Of a stretch of DNA of 64,000 nucleotides, positions 1-11,400 are shown piece after piece. This stretch comes from Hyaloperonospora brassicae (Eukaryota; Oomycota; Peronosporomycetes; Peronosporales; Peronosporaceae). The position numbers and the translations under genes are program-made. Position 1 is the stretch's first letter; the number at the start of each line of letters is the position of its first letter. The DNA is taken from the NCBI GenBank assembly GCA_947650285.1, contig CANTFL010001445.1, positions 930,001 to 994,000 of the forward strand. The letters run 5' to 3'. The notes below the pieces were generated by a model. It made no database searches. It saw only the letters and a list, made by a program, of their open reading frames with translations, and was not told where the DNA came from.

Positions 1-2691
1 GTGATCTTCTTCATCGATGTCGACTTGATCGACATCGGCATCATACGTGACGACGTTAGCGTCGACACGTGATGAGCAAGAGCCAAAACGGTTTTTGCTC
101 GAGCGATTCCCTTTCCCCCCTTATCCAAGATTCACACTCTATAAGGATGGGCACTCGTGGATGGCGTAAACCATTCACGTAAAACGGTGTGTGCTGTGTG
201 GAAACATGCACCGAATTATTGATGACAAATTCCACCATTGGAAGGAATTCGCTCCAGCTCGGAAACGAGTGGACATATCCTCGAATAATCTCTTAGAGGA
301 CACGGTTCGCACGTTCCGTCTGACCATCTGTTTCGGGATGGTCAGAAGTGGACATCTTCAATCGTGTTCCGAGAGTACGGAACACGGTTTACCTAAATGC
401 CGCCGTGAACCGAGGGTCACGGTCGGATACGAGTTCACGGGGTAACTCGTGGAGTCTAAAGACCGTGTCTAGAAATACACGAGCACAACCTTGAGCCTTG
501 ATCGACTCAGGGACAGTAGCAAGATGGACCATCTTGCTGAATCGGTCAACAAACACAAGAATACCATTATTCTTGTGAGCGTCTTCGGGAAAACCGAAGA
601 CGAAGTCCATTGAAACGGACTGCCAGCACTCTGTCGGAACAGGCAGAGGCTGCAATGGCGCACGGGATGAAGGACTAGGCTTCACCCGTTGACAAACTTC
701 GCAAGCACGGATGTACTTGCGAACAAACTGATACTGGCGTGGCCAGTAAAAGTCACGACTTACCGTGAGGTAAGTCGTTTCTCTACCACGATGGCTGCCT
801 GTTGGGGCATCGTGACACTCATACATGATGCGTAAACGCAAATCATGATGAGCGGGTACGACGAAACGAGGCGTGTCGTCGGCAACAGCTATATAGTACA
901 GCAATCCGTTGCGTGTTTTATACCGATCCGATGAAGATCGGTACAAAGCCGGTAAATCCCTGATTGATTTACTGGATGGATTCACCAGATGATCCATCAA
1001 TCGCAGAAGATCCTTATCTTCCGCGTATGCCTTTCGTACGTCGTCAAGTAAGCTTGACGACGGGACACTGACTGACAGTGTCGCAACAGTGGGCTTATCC
1101 ACACTGTTTGGTTGTGTGTCCGGCTCAAAATCGGGCCGGCGCGAAAGCGCATCAGCGACGACATTGAGTCGTCCCGGCTTGTACTCCACGGAGAAGTTAT
1201 ACTCCGCGAAGAAAGACAGCCACCTCGCCATCCTTCGCGAGAGGTGTGGGCTGTTTACGGCCGTGCGTAATGACGCATGGTCCGTATAGACAACAAACGG
1301 TCTATCTCCCAAGATATAGACACGAAACTTAGCCAGTGCGTACTTCATGGCAAGGAGTTCCTTGTCATGCACTGGGTAATTACGCTCAGCTGCTTGCAGC
1401 TGACGCGACTGATAACAGATGACGCACTCCGCGCCATCTGCATCGAACTGCATTAACGCACAGCCGATTGCAAAATCGCTGGCGTCACAGACCACATGAA
1501 ATGGTCTGTCCTGATCTGCAAACGCGAAGATCGGCGACTGCATCAAGCTCCGCTTGATACCTTCAAAGGAACGCTGGCACTAAGCGTTCCATGACCACCT
1601 GACATTTTTCTTGAGTAAGCAAGAAAGATGCATAGTCATCTCGGCGCAGTTGCGCGAGTACTTGTGCAGGTACGCCGCAAGACCAAGGAACTTCCTTAGT
1701 CCCTTGACATCGACTGGCACTGGCCAGTCGGTGATCGCCTTGATCTTTTCGGGATCAGGGCGTACGCCGTGTTTGCCCACGATGCACCCAAGAAGTGGTA
1801 TTTCGCTAGCCGCGATTATACACTTCTTGAGGTTGGCGTACAACTTATGCTTGCGCATAAGTTGAAGGACTTGACAACGTGAGTTCTGTGAACTTCAACG
1901 TCCGTCTTTCCGTCCATAGCCCGGCTATGGAAGAACACATCGTCGAAGTAACTCGGTGCGAAGTCTCGCGCCGGTCTCAACAGATTTGTGACACATCTGT
2001 TAAATGTTTCAGGGGCATTGCTCAGCCCCTGTGATATCACTAGCCACTCCCACAGCATACCGCTGGGGGTGCTCACTGCTGTGTACGGGATGTCCCGTTC
2101 ACGCATCAGGATCTGATAGAATCCATCCATCAGATCCATGGACGAAAAGATGGTACTCTTTGACATACCATCTATGATTACGTCCTTCCTCGGTATCGGC
2201 GTCTGAGCCGGTACCGTTGCAGCATTCAATTTGTTGAATGCGTGCACTATCCGCCACCCTCCTGTGGCCTTTCGCACACAGAAGGTCGGAGAGCTGTGAG
2301 GGGATGTTGATTCCCTCACATGGCCCGCTGCTAAGCGATCGGCAAAGAACTTGTCGATCGCTAGTACTTGTTCACGAGGCAGTGGCCACTGCTTCATGAC
2401 ACAGTACTTCGAGCCCGGTCTGAGATCGATCTCGTGTCGAGTGTCTTTGTCCTTAGGCAACTCGCAAGGTACGGAATCAGGGAATACATCCTTGAATTCG
2501 ATCAAATCCTTATACAAAGAATTTGCCTGAAGTGACTCCCAGGATTGAGACGTGTATCGCTCAATTCGAGTCTTCTCATCAAGGACACTTTCGTCCATCG
2601 ATGAGCTGCTGAGAACCCGTTCGTTCTTAGCAAATACTGTGGCCGACCGAATATCGGCCACATACTCATCCTCTGTGACGAGTATGCAGAT
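1..2691 (-). pseudogene. pol: Reverse transcriptase, RNase H and integrase of Gypsy copy A (broken)
   Basis: The RT reads FSSMDLMDGFYQI and then SYFDDVFF, the YxDD active site, at about 1939-1950. A one-base deletion near 1879, compared with copy B, shifts the frame just after. RNase H (CDASDFAIGCALMQF) begins near 1480 after a nonsense TAG (GAG in copy B) near 1579. The integrase zinc finger (HxxxH, CxxC in ACEVCQRVK) and two of the three acidic residues (SMDFVFGF, SDRDPRF) lie between 389 and about 850; a TAA at 389-391 stops the frame where glutamine is expected. More integrase sequence continues at 56-238. The remaining part is outside the window. Confidence 0.9.
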
Positions 2692-3803
2692 CTACTTAAC
2701 TTTGCCACTACGCAGATCACGCAAGAAACGTTTTGGTTCGAGCGTTGGCAACTGAGTTATCTCCGACGTTAACTTCCGAGGCACAATCCGATCGAGTGTA
2801 TAAGCGCCTACACTTGATCCGTCATTGACCAAGACGTTCAACGTCTCGGTTTCTTCCTGGGAACTTGCTTCCACAGGTTGATGAGGGCCTGATCCTTCAG
2901 CAAGTGACTCTTGAGGAATTCCTTCCTCAAGTACGTGGGGACTTATTCCCTCGACGTCTTCCGACTGTGGCTGTGCAACCACAGTCAGGCACCGATCCTC
3001 TACGGTCGACTCTCCAGTAGACCTAGGATTTCCATGTTGCCCTTTGAAGGCAACAGGTTTCTTTCTTCTAAGATGCTGCCCGCTAGGCATGCATTCATGT
3101 CCCGGTCCACTCGACTTCTTCGAGTGGTGGACCTTCGGCGCAGCCTGTACTTCTGTACAGCCGCCGGGAGCTTGCTCCACAGTGTAGTGATCAACTACAC
3201 TGTGATCTTGTGCAGTCGTGCTAACGACCGTACCGCAAGTGAGGCCATCGCACTCACTCGCAGTACATCCACACGCTTGTAGACGCTCCAAGATGTTCAT
3301 CAGATGGCCATCTGATGAACAAGCGGCAGGCATCTTCACGGATCGATGCTGCCATCTCACCCTTGGCTCGTACTTTCTGAGCCAAGGTAATCCCAGGATG
3401 ACATCAAATTTGTCATCCAGATCTAGTACGATGAAATCATCATCGTACTGCTCGCCCTCTAACGTGTAGTGGATTCCTACTGCACGTTTCTCAACGGTTA
3501 TCGATGCGCCTTTTGCAAGGCGCACCGTCATCCTTGTGAGGGGAATGTCGCGCTCAACGAACTTGAGCCTACGACCCTCTAGTGACTGGCGTCGAACAAA
3601 GTTGTTCGACGCCCCACAGTCTACTAGGGCACGAAGCGACAAATCATTTGTCGCTTCCAACTTCAAGGTGATGAGCGAAACGTCATCACCAGGTGCAGAG
3701 ACACACAATGATTGTGTATCTGGAGCAACTTTCGTCAAGAGTTTTGCAAATTCTCTTGAGGTTGCTGGATCAGTAGGGCGCTCCGCCCCTACTGACCCCG
3801 ACC
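2692..3803 (-). CDS. Retropepsin-like aspartic protease region of Gypsy copy A
   Basis: This frame is entered from gag by -1 frameshifting and codes about 370 residues. The catalytic motif reads ALVDCGASNNFV, the retropepsin signature D-[TCS]-G-A-S with Cys in the second position, and a second hydrophobic loop ending in ILGLPWL is the usual second half of the Gypsy protease fold. The roughly 200 residues after it are Ser/Gln/Glu-rich and poorly recognisable linker. The frame ends at a TAG (2692-2694) that is also present in copy B; beyond it the same frame reads straight into reverse transcriptase. The first methionine-like codon near 3738 is TTG, which supports entry by frameshift rather than by separate initiation. 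Confidence 0.82.
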
Positions 3804-3810
3804 ATTTTTT
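3770..3810 (-). promoter_or_regulatory. Programmed -1 ribosomal frameshift signal, gag to protease (copy A)
   Basis: On the minus strand the heptamer A AAA AAT (3804-3810) is in the gag zero frame, followed by an 8-nt spacer and a 9-bp perfect stem (arms 3787-3795 and 3770-3778, TCAGTAGGG with CCCTACTGA) around a GC-rich loop. Slipping back one base at the heptamer places ribosomes exactly in the protease frame, which is open from there and has no ATG of its own near its beginning. Heptamer, spacer length and hairpin match the classical retroviral -1 signal. Copy B has the same arrangement at 37525-37565. Confidence 0.8.
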
Positions 3811-4943
3811 GGTGGTCCGTATCGCTGTTGCGGCTTCGCAACAGCGCTGGACCCACGCCCATTGCCCTTTCTGGCAAATGGTCGTCCATTTCGCTCAGTA
3901 CTGTTTGGTACTGGGCGTGGAGCACTACACTCGTATGCGTAGTGCCCTAACTTCTGACAGCGATTGCACCTCTGCAATCGATTGTTGTTCGAAGAGCGAG
4001 GTCTCTCGCTCTCAACATAGCAGAGTTCCATTGGTTCTGGACCTCCGATCTGTTGTCGTCTAGGTGGACGATAAGAGTTTGAGCTAGCATGAGCCTGTCT
4101 CATGCTAAAGTCTTCCTGTTCCGCGACTGATATCGCATCTTTCAGCTTATCTAGCTCAAGGCGGAACAGGTGGCTCCTGACGGGCCCTTCTGCAAGCCCT
4201 TGAATGAACACCGTAATCAACGTGTGTTCATGAACTGGGTTTGCAATTATACTACTCGCAAGGAGTCGTATATGTTGGGCGTAAGCGTGAACAACACGCT
4301 TACCCTGCTTGAGTTTCAGTAGCTCTGAACGAGCCCTGGACTCAGCGCGTGGCGGCTCAAACGTTTGTCTGAGCCGGGACTTGAAGTCATCTAGCGACCT
4401 AAACACGTTTGGGTCGCTACTCTCGAGTCCCAGGGACCAAGTTTTGGCACGCCCTGCCAAGTGGGTCTGAGCAAATGTGAGTTTCATTTGCTCATCTTCG
4501 ACGCGACGAGCCCTTAGGGCTCTGTCGAGTTCGACAAACCATAGTAACAGGGAGTCCTCCGGGACTCCACTGTACTTGGAGATGTCAACTTTCATGACTT
4601 CGGGACGACGCGCATGCGCCGTCCCGCCTACAGCAGCATGGAATTGCTGCTGTCTCAACAGCTCCGTCTGTTGAGCACCGAGTTCTCTCAACTGCTCGGC
4701 CTGTTGAGAGCCTTGCTGGTGAAGCAAGGCTACTTTCTCCCTTTCGAGAGCAAGTTCATGTTGAATGAGCTTGGCTATAGCGGCATGTTGTTGGTCTCTG
4801 TTGAGAGACTCCAACATGGCGCTAACGACGAGCTCGCCTACGGTAGAACTCATTCGTTCTACCGCACCCCATTCGATGTCACTCAAATGGGTAAACCCTT
4901 CACGCGTGGCGTGAAAGGTGTCTTCTTCATCCAACATGTTCAT
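3789..4943 (-). CDS. gag: Gag polyprotein of Gypsy copy A
   Basis: The 384-residue capsid/nucleocapsid protein packages element RNA in cytoplasmic particles. Residues 55-105 are Gln-rich and heptad-like (coiled coil), residues 115-270 form the retrotransposon Gag domain, and an intact CCHC zinc knuckle is seen with Cys326, Cys329, His334 and Cys339. The C-terminus is basic and Gly/Arg-rich, typical of RNA-binding nucleocapsid tails. The ATG at 4943 was chosen because the homologous ATG opens the frame in copy B; it lies at the tip of a perfect 9-bp hairpin (4930-4938 with 4941-4949). The stop TAG (3789-3791) sits inside the hairpin of the frameshift signal, so some ribosomes should continue into protease. 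Confidence 0.9.
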   Translation of the reverse strand: MNMLDEEDTFHATREGFTHLSDIEWGAVERMSSTVGELVVSAMLESLNRDQQHAAIAKLIQHELALEREKVALLHQQGSQQAEQLRELGAQQTELLRQQQFHAAVGGTAHARRPEVMKVDISKYSGVPEDSLLLWFVELDRALRARRVEDEQMKLTFAQTHLAGRAKTWSLGLESSDPNVFRSLDDFKSRLRQTFEPPRAESRARSELLKLKQGKRVVHAYAQHIRLLASSIIANPVHEHTLITVFIQGLAEGPVRSHLFRLELDKLKDAISVAEQEDFSMRQAHASSNSYRPPRRQQIGGPEPMELCYVESERPRSSNNNRLQRCNRCQKLGHYAYECSAPRPVPNSTERNGRPFARKGNGRGSSAVAKPQQRYGPPKNGRGQ

Positions 4944-4977
4944 GTTGGATGATGTGGTCCTTGGAAGGACTAAAAAG

Positions 4978-4985
4978 TGCTACCA
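4978..4985 (-). other. Primer-binding site of Gypsy copy A
   Basis: Two bases inside the 5' LTR the minus strand reads TGGTAGCA. This equals the first eight bases of the primer-binding site complementary to the 3' end of initiator tRNA-Met in many Ty3/Gypsy elements (TGGTAGCAGAG), then diverges. The same site is present in copy B. The tRNA assignment is inferred from a short match. Confidence 0.6.
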
Positions 4986-4987
4986 GG

Positions 4988-5400
4988 TGTATTAGGACAC
5001 ACCCTTGCGTGAACTAAAGGCAAGGGTATCGTGCACCGGCAAGCGTACACGAGGCAACCGAGGAAGCGGTAGGTAAGACAGAGGCAACACTGTCTTAGGG
5101 AAAAGTAGAACTGTTATATTAATATAACTAAGTCTTTAACCACTGTCTCTCTGTTTGACTTAACTTAATTATACTAATATAACTGAATGTATGACGACGT
5201 CTACTCACCACTCATTGCGCGCGTCTTGCGGCGATTGGTGGGTTGATATCGTCAAGATATCAACCAATGAGCAGACTATTTGGTCGACCCATCAATGTCA
5301 CCACTATTGGTGATATTGTTCAAAGAATATTCAACATAATATTCTTTATTGTCATTATCTCTCAAATGACAATTTCCATGTAACGGGCTGCCCTGTTACA
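4988..5400 (-). repeat. 5' LTR of Gypsy copy A (413 bp)
   Basis: On the minus strand it starts TGTAACAGGGCAGCCC and ends at TACA (4988), next to the primer-binding site. It contains the same chain of short palindromes as all LTRs of this family. It carries a segment (around 5076-5100, aagacagaggcaacactgtctt) found also in the solo LTR at 39510-39922 but not in copy B or the solo LTRs at 22110 and 24286, so it belongs to a distinct LTR subfamily. Confidence 0.93.
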
Positions 5401-8400
5401 CGCGGCAAGGTTCCAGAGGGAGAGGGAGATCTTGGTATAAGCAACATAGGTACAAAGACACGATATTCTGGAAAGGGAGACGCTTGGCCCCAAAAGTTCG
5501 TGATTCAGATAGACTGAACGATGTATTAGTTTTTTGTGTTTGATTGGTGAACACTTAAAAGAGTTTAGCTTGCTTTTAAGTGCACGTGTCGAATTTCCTC
5601 CGGGTCTGAATTACTGGCCACCCAACGTAAGTACACTTTACATACTTAAATATAGTGGTACCCTGGATTGTTTAGTCAAGGATCGAGGAACATTTACCAA
5701 GAACTCCAACTGCGATCGGACACAAAAAAACAAGTAAAGTCAAAGGGCACAAGATCTCGAGACGGCTCAAGTGAGAAAAAAGGATCACGAATCAAGTATC
5801 TACTTTGGACAAGTCAATCTCGTAGAGATGAAGCTGACTGATATCGAGCACCTTACAAGTAGACCCGCAATAGTGTGAAGGTTTCCACGCGACAGCCCCA
5901 ATCTCTGTCACGGCCAAGTTCGGCATTGGCTCGAGTCCACCTGGAGGAGTGCACTAGCCCTACCGACGGGTACAAACGGTGAGCGAAGCATACAACTCGG
6001 AATCGAATTAGCGATCTTAGTAGCATAACTTCTGAAAAGCCAAGTGTAGACACATGTGTGCCGTCCAATATCGACAAATTGTCAATGATATCCTTCCTTT
6101 TAGCAGGAAAAATATCGATGGTATCCCGTGAGGATTATTAAGCGAGAAGCGTCTATGCTCCTTAGAAAGCAGCTTCGGCACAATCCTGCTGATTTCAGTG
6201 GAAGTTTTGGCAGTGTGTTGCAATCCGGAAGTATATGATGACGCCGTTCCTAAGTCAACTTTAACGCCAGCGTCCTCATTCATATACTTAGCGCACAAGC
6301 ACACCGCACAGGTTCTGTGCTCGATGATTGCCATTTACGAAGGTAAGTACAAAGCGTAATGAACAAAGATGCCGAATGATTTTTTGTTTGATCTGAGACT
6401 GGTACGGCCTCACGCGTCACCCAATTGCGGAAAGACATTAGCGGTTTACGGGCTGCACCAGATTCACCACTTAAAAGAATTAAGTATTTCTGATTGCTAT
6501 ACGATAAATTTAAGGGGTAATACGATAAGTTTGCGCATCCACTTTTACCTCGTACCTCACGCAACTAAATTCACGATTTCCAATACCTCCTCCCTGAGCC
6601 ATCGCAATGATTAGCAGCAACGAGCAATGTTCTTGACCGAACAAGCTTCTATCTGTAGCTTAATTTGTTTTCAGTGCTGCTCACTGTTGAACAGCACGCT
6701 TCAATGTAATGTATAGAGACAAGGGAACGAACATTATTTTGAGCATCGTGTTTACGTCGGACAACTGTAACTTTCAGATATGTGTACATCGCATTTAGTA
6801 AACCATCATTAGCTGCCGTCGCGATGATCCATCGGCGGCTTTCATCGGTTTGCGGTAATAATTTTAAATCTCCCACCGTGAGCGGTCAAATCTTTGTACA
6901 AGTACGCTTTCGCCTCGCAAGTGAACACGTACTTCTAGTTAGCACGTCGAGTGTCGTGCCTGTTGTAATGTAGTGTTTATATCCAGCAACTGTTAAATTT
7001 TTAGCGATACGCTTCGTATCGAGTTCGATTTTATCCAGTATCCAAAGTCAACATTTTCTAGGAAAGTGTCATTTTCATTTTTTTGATATCAGAAAGCGAT
7101 AATGAGCATAGCATTGACGCGATTAATGTCACCGGCAATCGAGGTGAGATATAGCACATTTGTTAGTCTCGTAATAATGGTGGAATACGAAAAGAGCGAT
7201 GTATGCCACTTTCCATTCTTCTTTATCGCACTATGAGGGGAATTTCCATTCGCATATAAAAACCATCATTCAAATTGAATATGTTTACTACATCGTTGAA
7301 AATCCGAGTTGTGTCGGGATCGTGACGACCGAGTGAACAACGATACAAATAACTATCAAATTTACTTCAAGTGAGTAATATTTTGTTATCCTCCGCGCAA
7401 AAAGCGGACATTACGGTATTAATGTGCTATCCCGAATTCAGAGAGAGCGTCTGCAATAGGTGGTTTGCAGCATAATTAATTGCATATGTCTACCGATAAG
7501 CAAATTATAGAAATCGAGTACAACGTCTGATTAGTAATACTCGTAAACGAGATCCACGAATACCTCTCTAGTGATGTATGTGTTCGAAATATAACACACG
7601 GCTCCTCATACGTTTTACTCCGTCTAAACGTGCCCCATAAGTGTATTTGTTTATTCAATTATTAAAATTTTTGCTCCAATAATATATGAGTGGTAACGTT
7701 CCTATATCACTGCGTGTTAATACGCGAAGAATACATGGTCGTTCGCCGATTGCAGGCTTTCATTCGAAATTTTCATATGAAAATATTAATATTTGTAGCT
7801 TCTTTAACACGCGATATCGTACAGCATTTGAGGGAGTTGCCTCTACACCTTACAAGGATCTTTGGATAAATGATTTTGTTATATGAATCTGACTTGAGAT
7901 GCGTGTGCGTCGGACACTCACCTGAAATTTACAGCCTAGTTAGTTTGCGTATATGCTACTGGCAAGCTTCAACGTTGAGATTTACCCCAAATGCATCTCT
8001 GTACCTAATTTTGCTCCTCTTTCTTGACTTTCACTGACTGTAGGCAAATTAAGCATCATTGGATTTGAGTAGTAGCATAGATGTAAATGGAAACAATGTA
8101 TACTACGTATCAACGTCATGGAACATATCGATGTGACATATACGACACCTGAATATTTTTATATGTAAGCTCTTTTTGTATCGTATAAGTTGTTTTAACA
8201 CATCGGATAATTTTATTCAACGAAGCGTTCAGAATTCATCACTAATTCAGCTATTGCGATTGTCCGTAGCTAGAGGTGAAGTACCAAATAACCTTACAGG
8301 ACGGTTTGTACTGGGCAATAAGAACCAATCTCAGTCCCCTTCACCTCATTCGTGGCATGCTTGATAAATGTGAAGTCTGGTACAGCGTAGGCGTGAATAG

Positions 8401-11400
8401 CGCATTAAAAATAACACAAATTGTTCGCTTCACATACATGATCCGGTAAAAAATATAAATATCATTGTTGTGGCATACTATTTCATTCTCTGGTTAAAAT
8501 GCGTTTTAGTTGATTACCCACGTGAGTCTACATTTGATGTAACGACTCATCGAGATATAGGGTCGACTTGCGTAGACTTCAATCTTCCATTCTTTGTGGC
8601 GACCGTTCTACGTATTTATAAATATAAAATTCCATTCTTAATAGATATGTATGTAATATGGTGTACAAACCAAAGAAACATGACGATCGACCCCCTGCGT
8701 CTATTGTTGTTATTATTTAAAGTAAACATTGTGGTGAAAAAGCCTCATCGCATAAAAACTAAAACTCAAAAACTGGAGTTGCCAATTTGAGAATTAAGAA
8801 TGGTACGCAGAACGCCCAAATTAAGTATGAGTGTATTATTATTATGTCTCGTGGCCTGACAGCAATCTATTTTATAATAGTGTGACATGTAAGCAGATTC
8901 TATCGCTAGCAGTCCCTTAACGCGTTACCAGAAAAAACTACCGCTACAAGAGTTATTTAGCGTTCGTGCGCCTTGTAAACCACTAAAAGACTTACGGTTA
9001 TCCTGCAGCATCTTGTAGCTTCGTTAACTTCATTAAAATTTAATGGTGTCGTTGTGTATACTTAAATTACTCATTCATACCATTTTTTGCAATTGAATAC
9101 GTACACCGGTCTGGATACTTTTATACTTCCGAAGCCACAAGTTTTAAAGTTGCAAGCTCTGCCTCTCAAGGTCATACGACAGGCACAGTGCTGCCTAAGG
9201 AATGAATACAGAAAAACGAGGGCATGTAGTAAACATGAATAATGCGTCGCGTAGCTCAATTTATTTTGTCCTCGCCTTACATCACAAGTGGCTGCCCATT
9301 ATTCTTCTATTTCGCAAAAATGTCAACCCAATGACATGTTTTATCCCTGTATTCCATGTAAATCGATATTCATATAGAGGGCTCACGAAGGACTGGATAT
9401 AAACTGGATTTACGTAGACTCTGTTCCATAATATTGGCCTTATTCAGACTTGCTACACGGTAAATCTTCTGCACTAGACTAAAATTTTCTCGGCAATTTT
9501 CGATCTTGTAACTGTCGTCGAAAGTCAATCAATAAATAAATATATTCGACCTGCAGTGAGCTGATAACTATGACCGTATTGCTCCTACTTCACGAGCAAT
9601 AGCTACATAATACACTCGCCAAATCGATAAAAATATATTTCAGACGGTAAAAACTGTTAAAAGTTAATTCTGAACATCCAGTATGATGGCGATCGAGGAT
9701 ATTTGAAAAGAAATACGATCGTATAACATGGTTTATTGGCATAGATAGTTAGGCGAAGACATTCGATCATACCAAAATTGATCATGAATGTAAGTCAAGG
9801 CAAAATTTACGGTATAAAAAGTCTTGCCATTACGTCGGCTTGGTGTAGGCTGATCTAAATGAGAATATGTAACTAACTTTTTATAATATGCTTCAATGTC
9901 GAGATGTCGATACGGCTTCGTTTGGACGAAATCAAGATCAATTGTTTTTGCCAAAATAGGATCTGTAACGCAGTTGGCACGTGTAAGGACGAACGAACGA
10001 CCTGATCAAACTATATATATAATTAAGTAAATTAAATGATAGCTCAGTTTATAGCGTAATTACAATTTTGTAGATCAGCTTGTCGCGACATACAATTGTA
10101 GTCTAAATGTACCCGGTGTCGAATTAATATCAGATTTATACCTCACCTGGCTATCGTTCGATACATTGACGAGCAGGAATTTATTTGCCGAAAGGATTAA
10201 ATAGTTGACGATGAGAGCCTTCACTTTTATCAGTGCCACTAGATATCGCTTCTACAATATTTTACGATGATACTTTGAAGACCTATCTGTAAATTATCCA
10301 AGCGTACCTCAGTGAGGAAAAACGTTCTTTTGTTAATTAATAATTATCTATTTTATAAAAGAGAGCCCTAAGAAGACTAAAGCTAATTGTAAGCATGTCT
10401 TGCAACAGGATGCCAGAAATAGAAGCTGCTTCTAACAATTTTTTTGATTTACAACTCGATAGCGTTGTTATTGGCACACCTCAATCTTATCATGGCCCCT
10501 TTCGATATAGAGGTAGACGGAAGCCCGCTTTAGGGACGGGTACACAAGGCATAAATAAAAAATAGTACAAGGTTTGGACAATTTCTGCGTTGGTCGGTCG
10601 ACTACATACCAGAGAACGGATGATTCGGTTTCATTAATTTCATACCTACTCTGCCATACATTCTGGAGGTGAATGAGATTAGTAGCTCCCACCTTCAAGT
10701 GATTTCTTTGAATAGTAAATAAGAACAAACGAAACTCCTTGGGTTACATTCGGGGATAGCTAAAAAGTGGTGAAGCTTTTATTTTATTTAATCGTATCTC
10801 TACGGGAATCCAAAGCATTCCATATAAATTCTGATTGCGTTGAAAGGATACTATATGACAATTAAGGTTAACGATATCGATCATCCTCGCAACCATTTCA
10901 TCAATTTTTATCTTTGGTAACTCGTAAAGACATCGCATGATATTTAGCGCATTTATCTCAGCTGCTTGCCAGTGGAACGCTTCAGTTCAAAGAAATGCTT
11001 ATTTTGTACAAATGGTGAAGCCTTGACTATTTACCAAGTTTTACGAACTGCGACAACGAGATCGAAATACTTTTAAGATTAGCGACTCAACGATTCAGGT
11101 ATCTCATACTGCTTCTTGTCGTGGCTAAGTATTTAAGACCCAAGAATGCCTCTAGACTTTTATAATTACAGAGCAGCTACATAAGACCTGTGTTACTTAG
11201 AGATACACATTCGACCTATCGTTTTTTCATTTTTAAAGACGATGATAACTTCCGCCTGAGTACTTAAGTGTAAGTTTTACTATGTATTATTGAAAATACC
11301 TTAGAAAATAGTTCTTACGTACAGTATGTAAATGTCCTAATCCATCGATAAAGGTACGATGTAAAACACAGGTATCTAACTAGGCTATATCGCAGAGGGT

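Larger units (their letters stand above)
1..5400 (-). mobile_element. Ty3/Gypsy LTR retrotransposon copy A, truncated by the window edge
   Basis: Reading on the minus strand from 5400, the element has a 5' LTR (4988-5400), a primer-binding site, gag, protease, reverse transcriptase, RNase H and integrase, and runs off the left edge inside the region after the integrase core. It is colinear with copy B at a constant offset of 33755 bases from integrase (389 matches 34144) to the gag start (4943 matches 38698), so the two copies have almost no net length difference. The pol frame is broken: a one-base deletion near 1879, a nonsense codon near 1579 and a TAA at 389-391. Gag and protease frames are intact. 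The copy is therefore a dead or trans-dependent element. The 3' LTR is outside the window, so age cannot be judged from LTR divergence. Confidence 0.95.

Noticed and set aside
3536..4063. Plus-strand frames of 120-183 codons over Gypsy protease and gag (also 37291-37842)
   Set aside because: They are conserved only because the minus-strand genes are conserved; unlike the 31689-33278 frame they do not extend beyond gag and protease and show no coiled coil or other domain.
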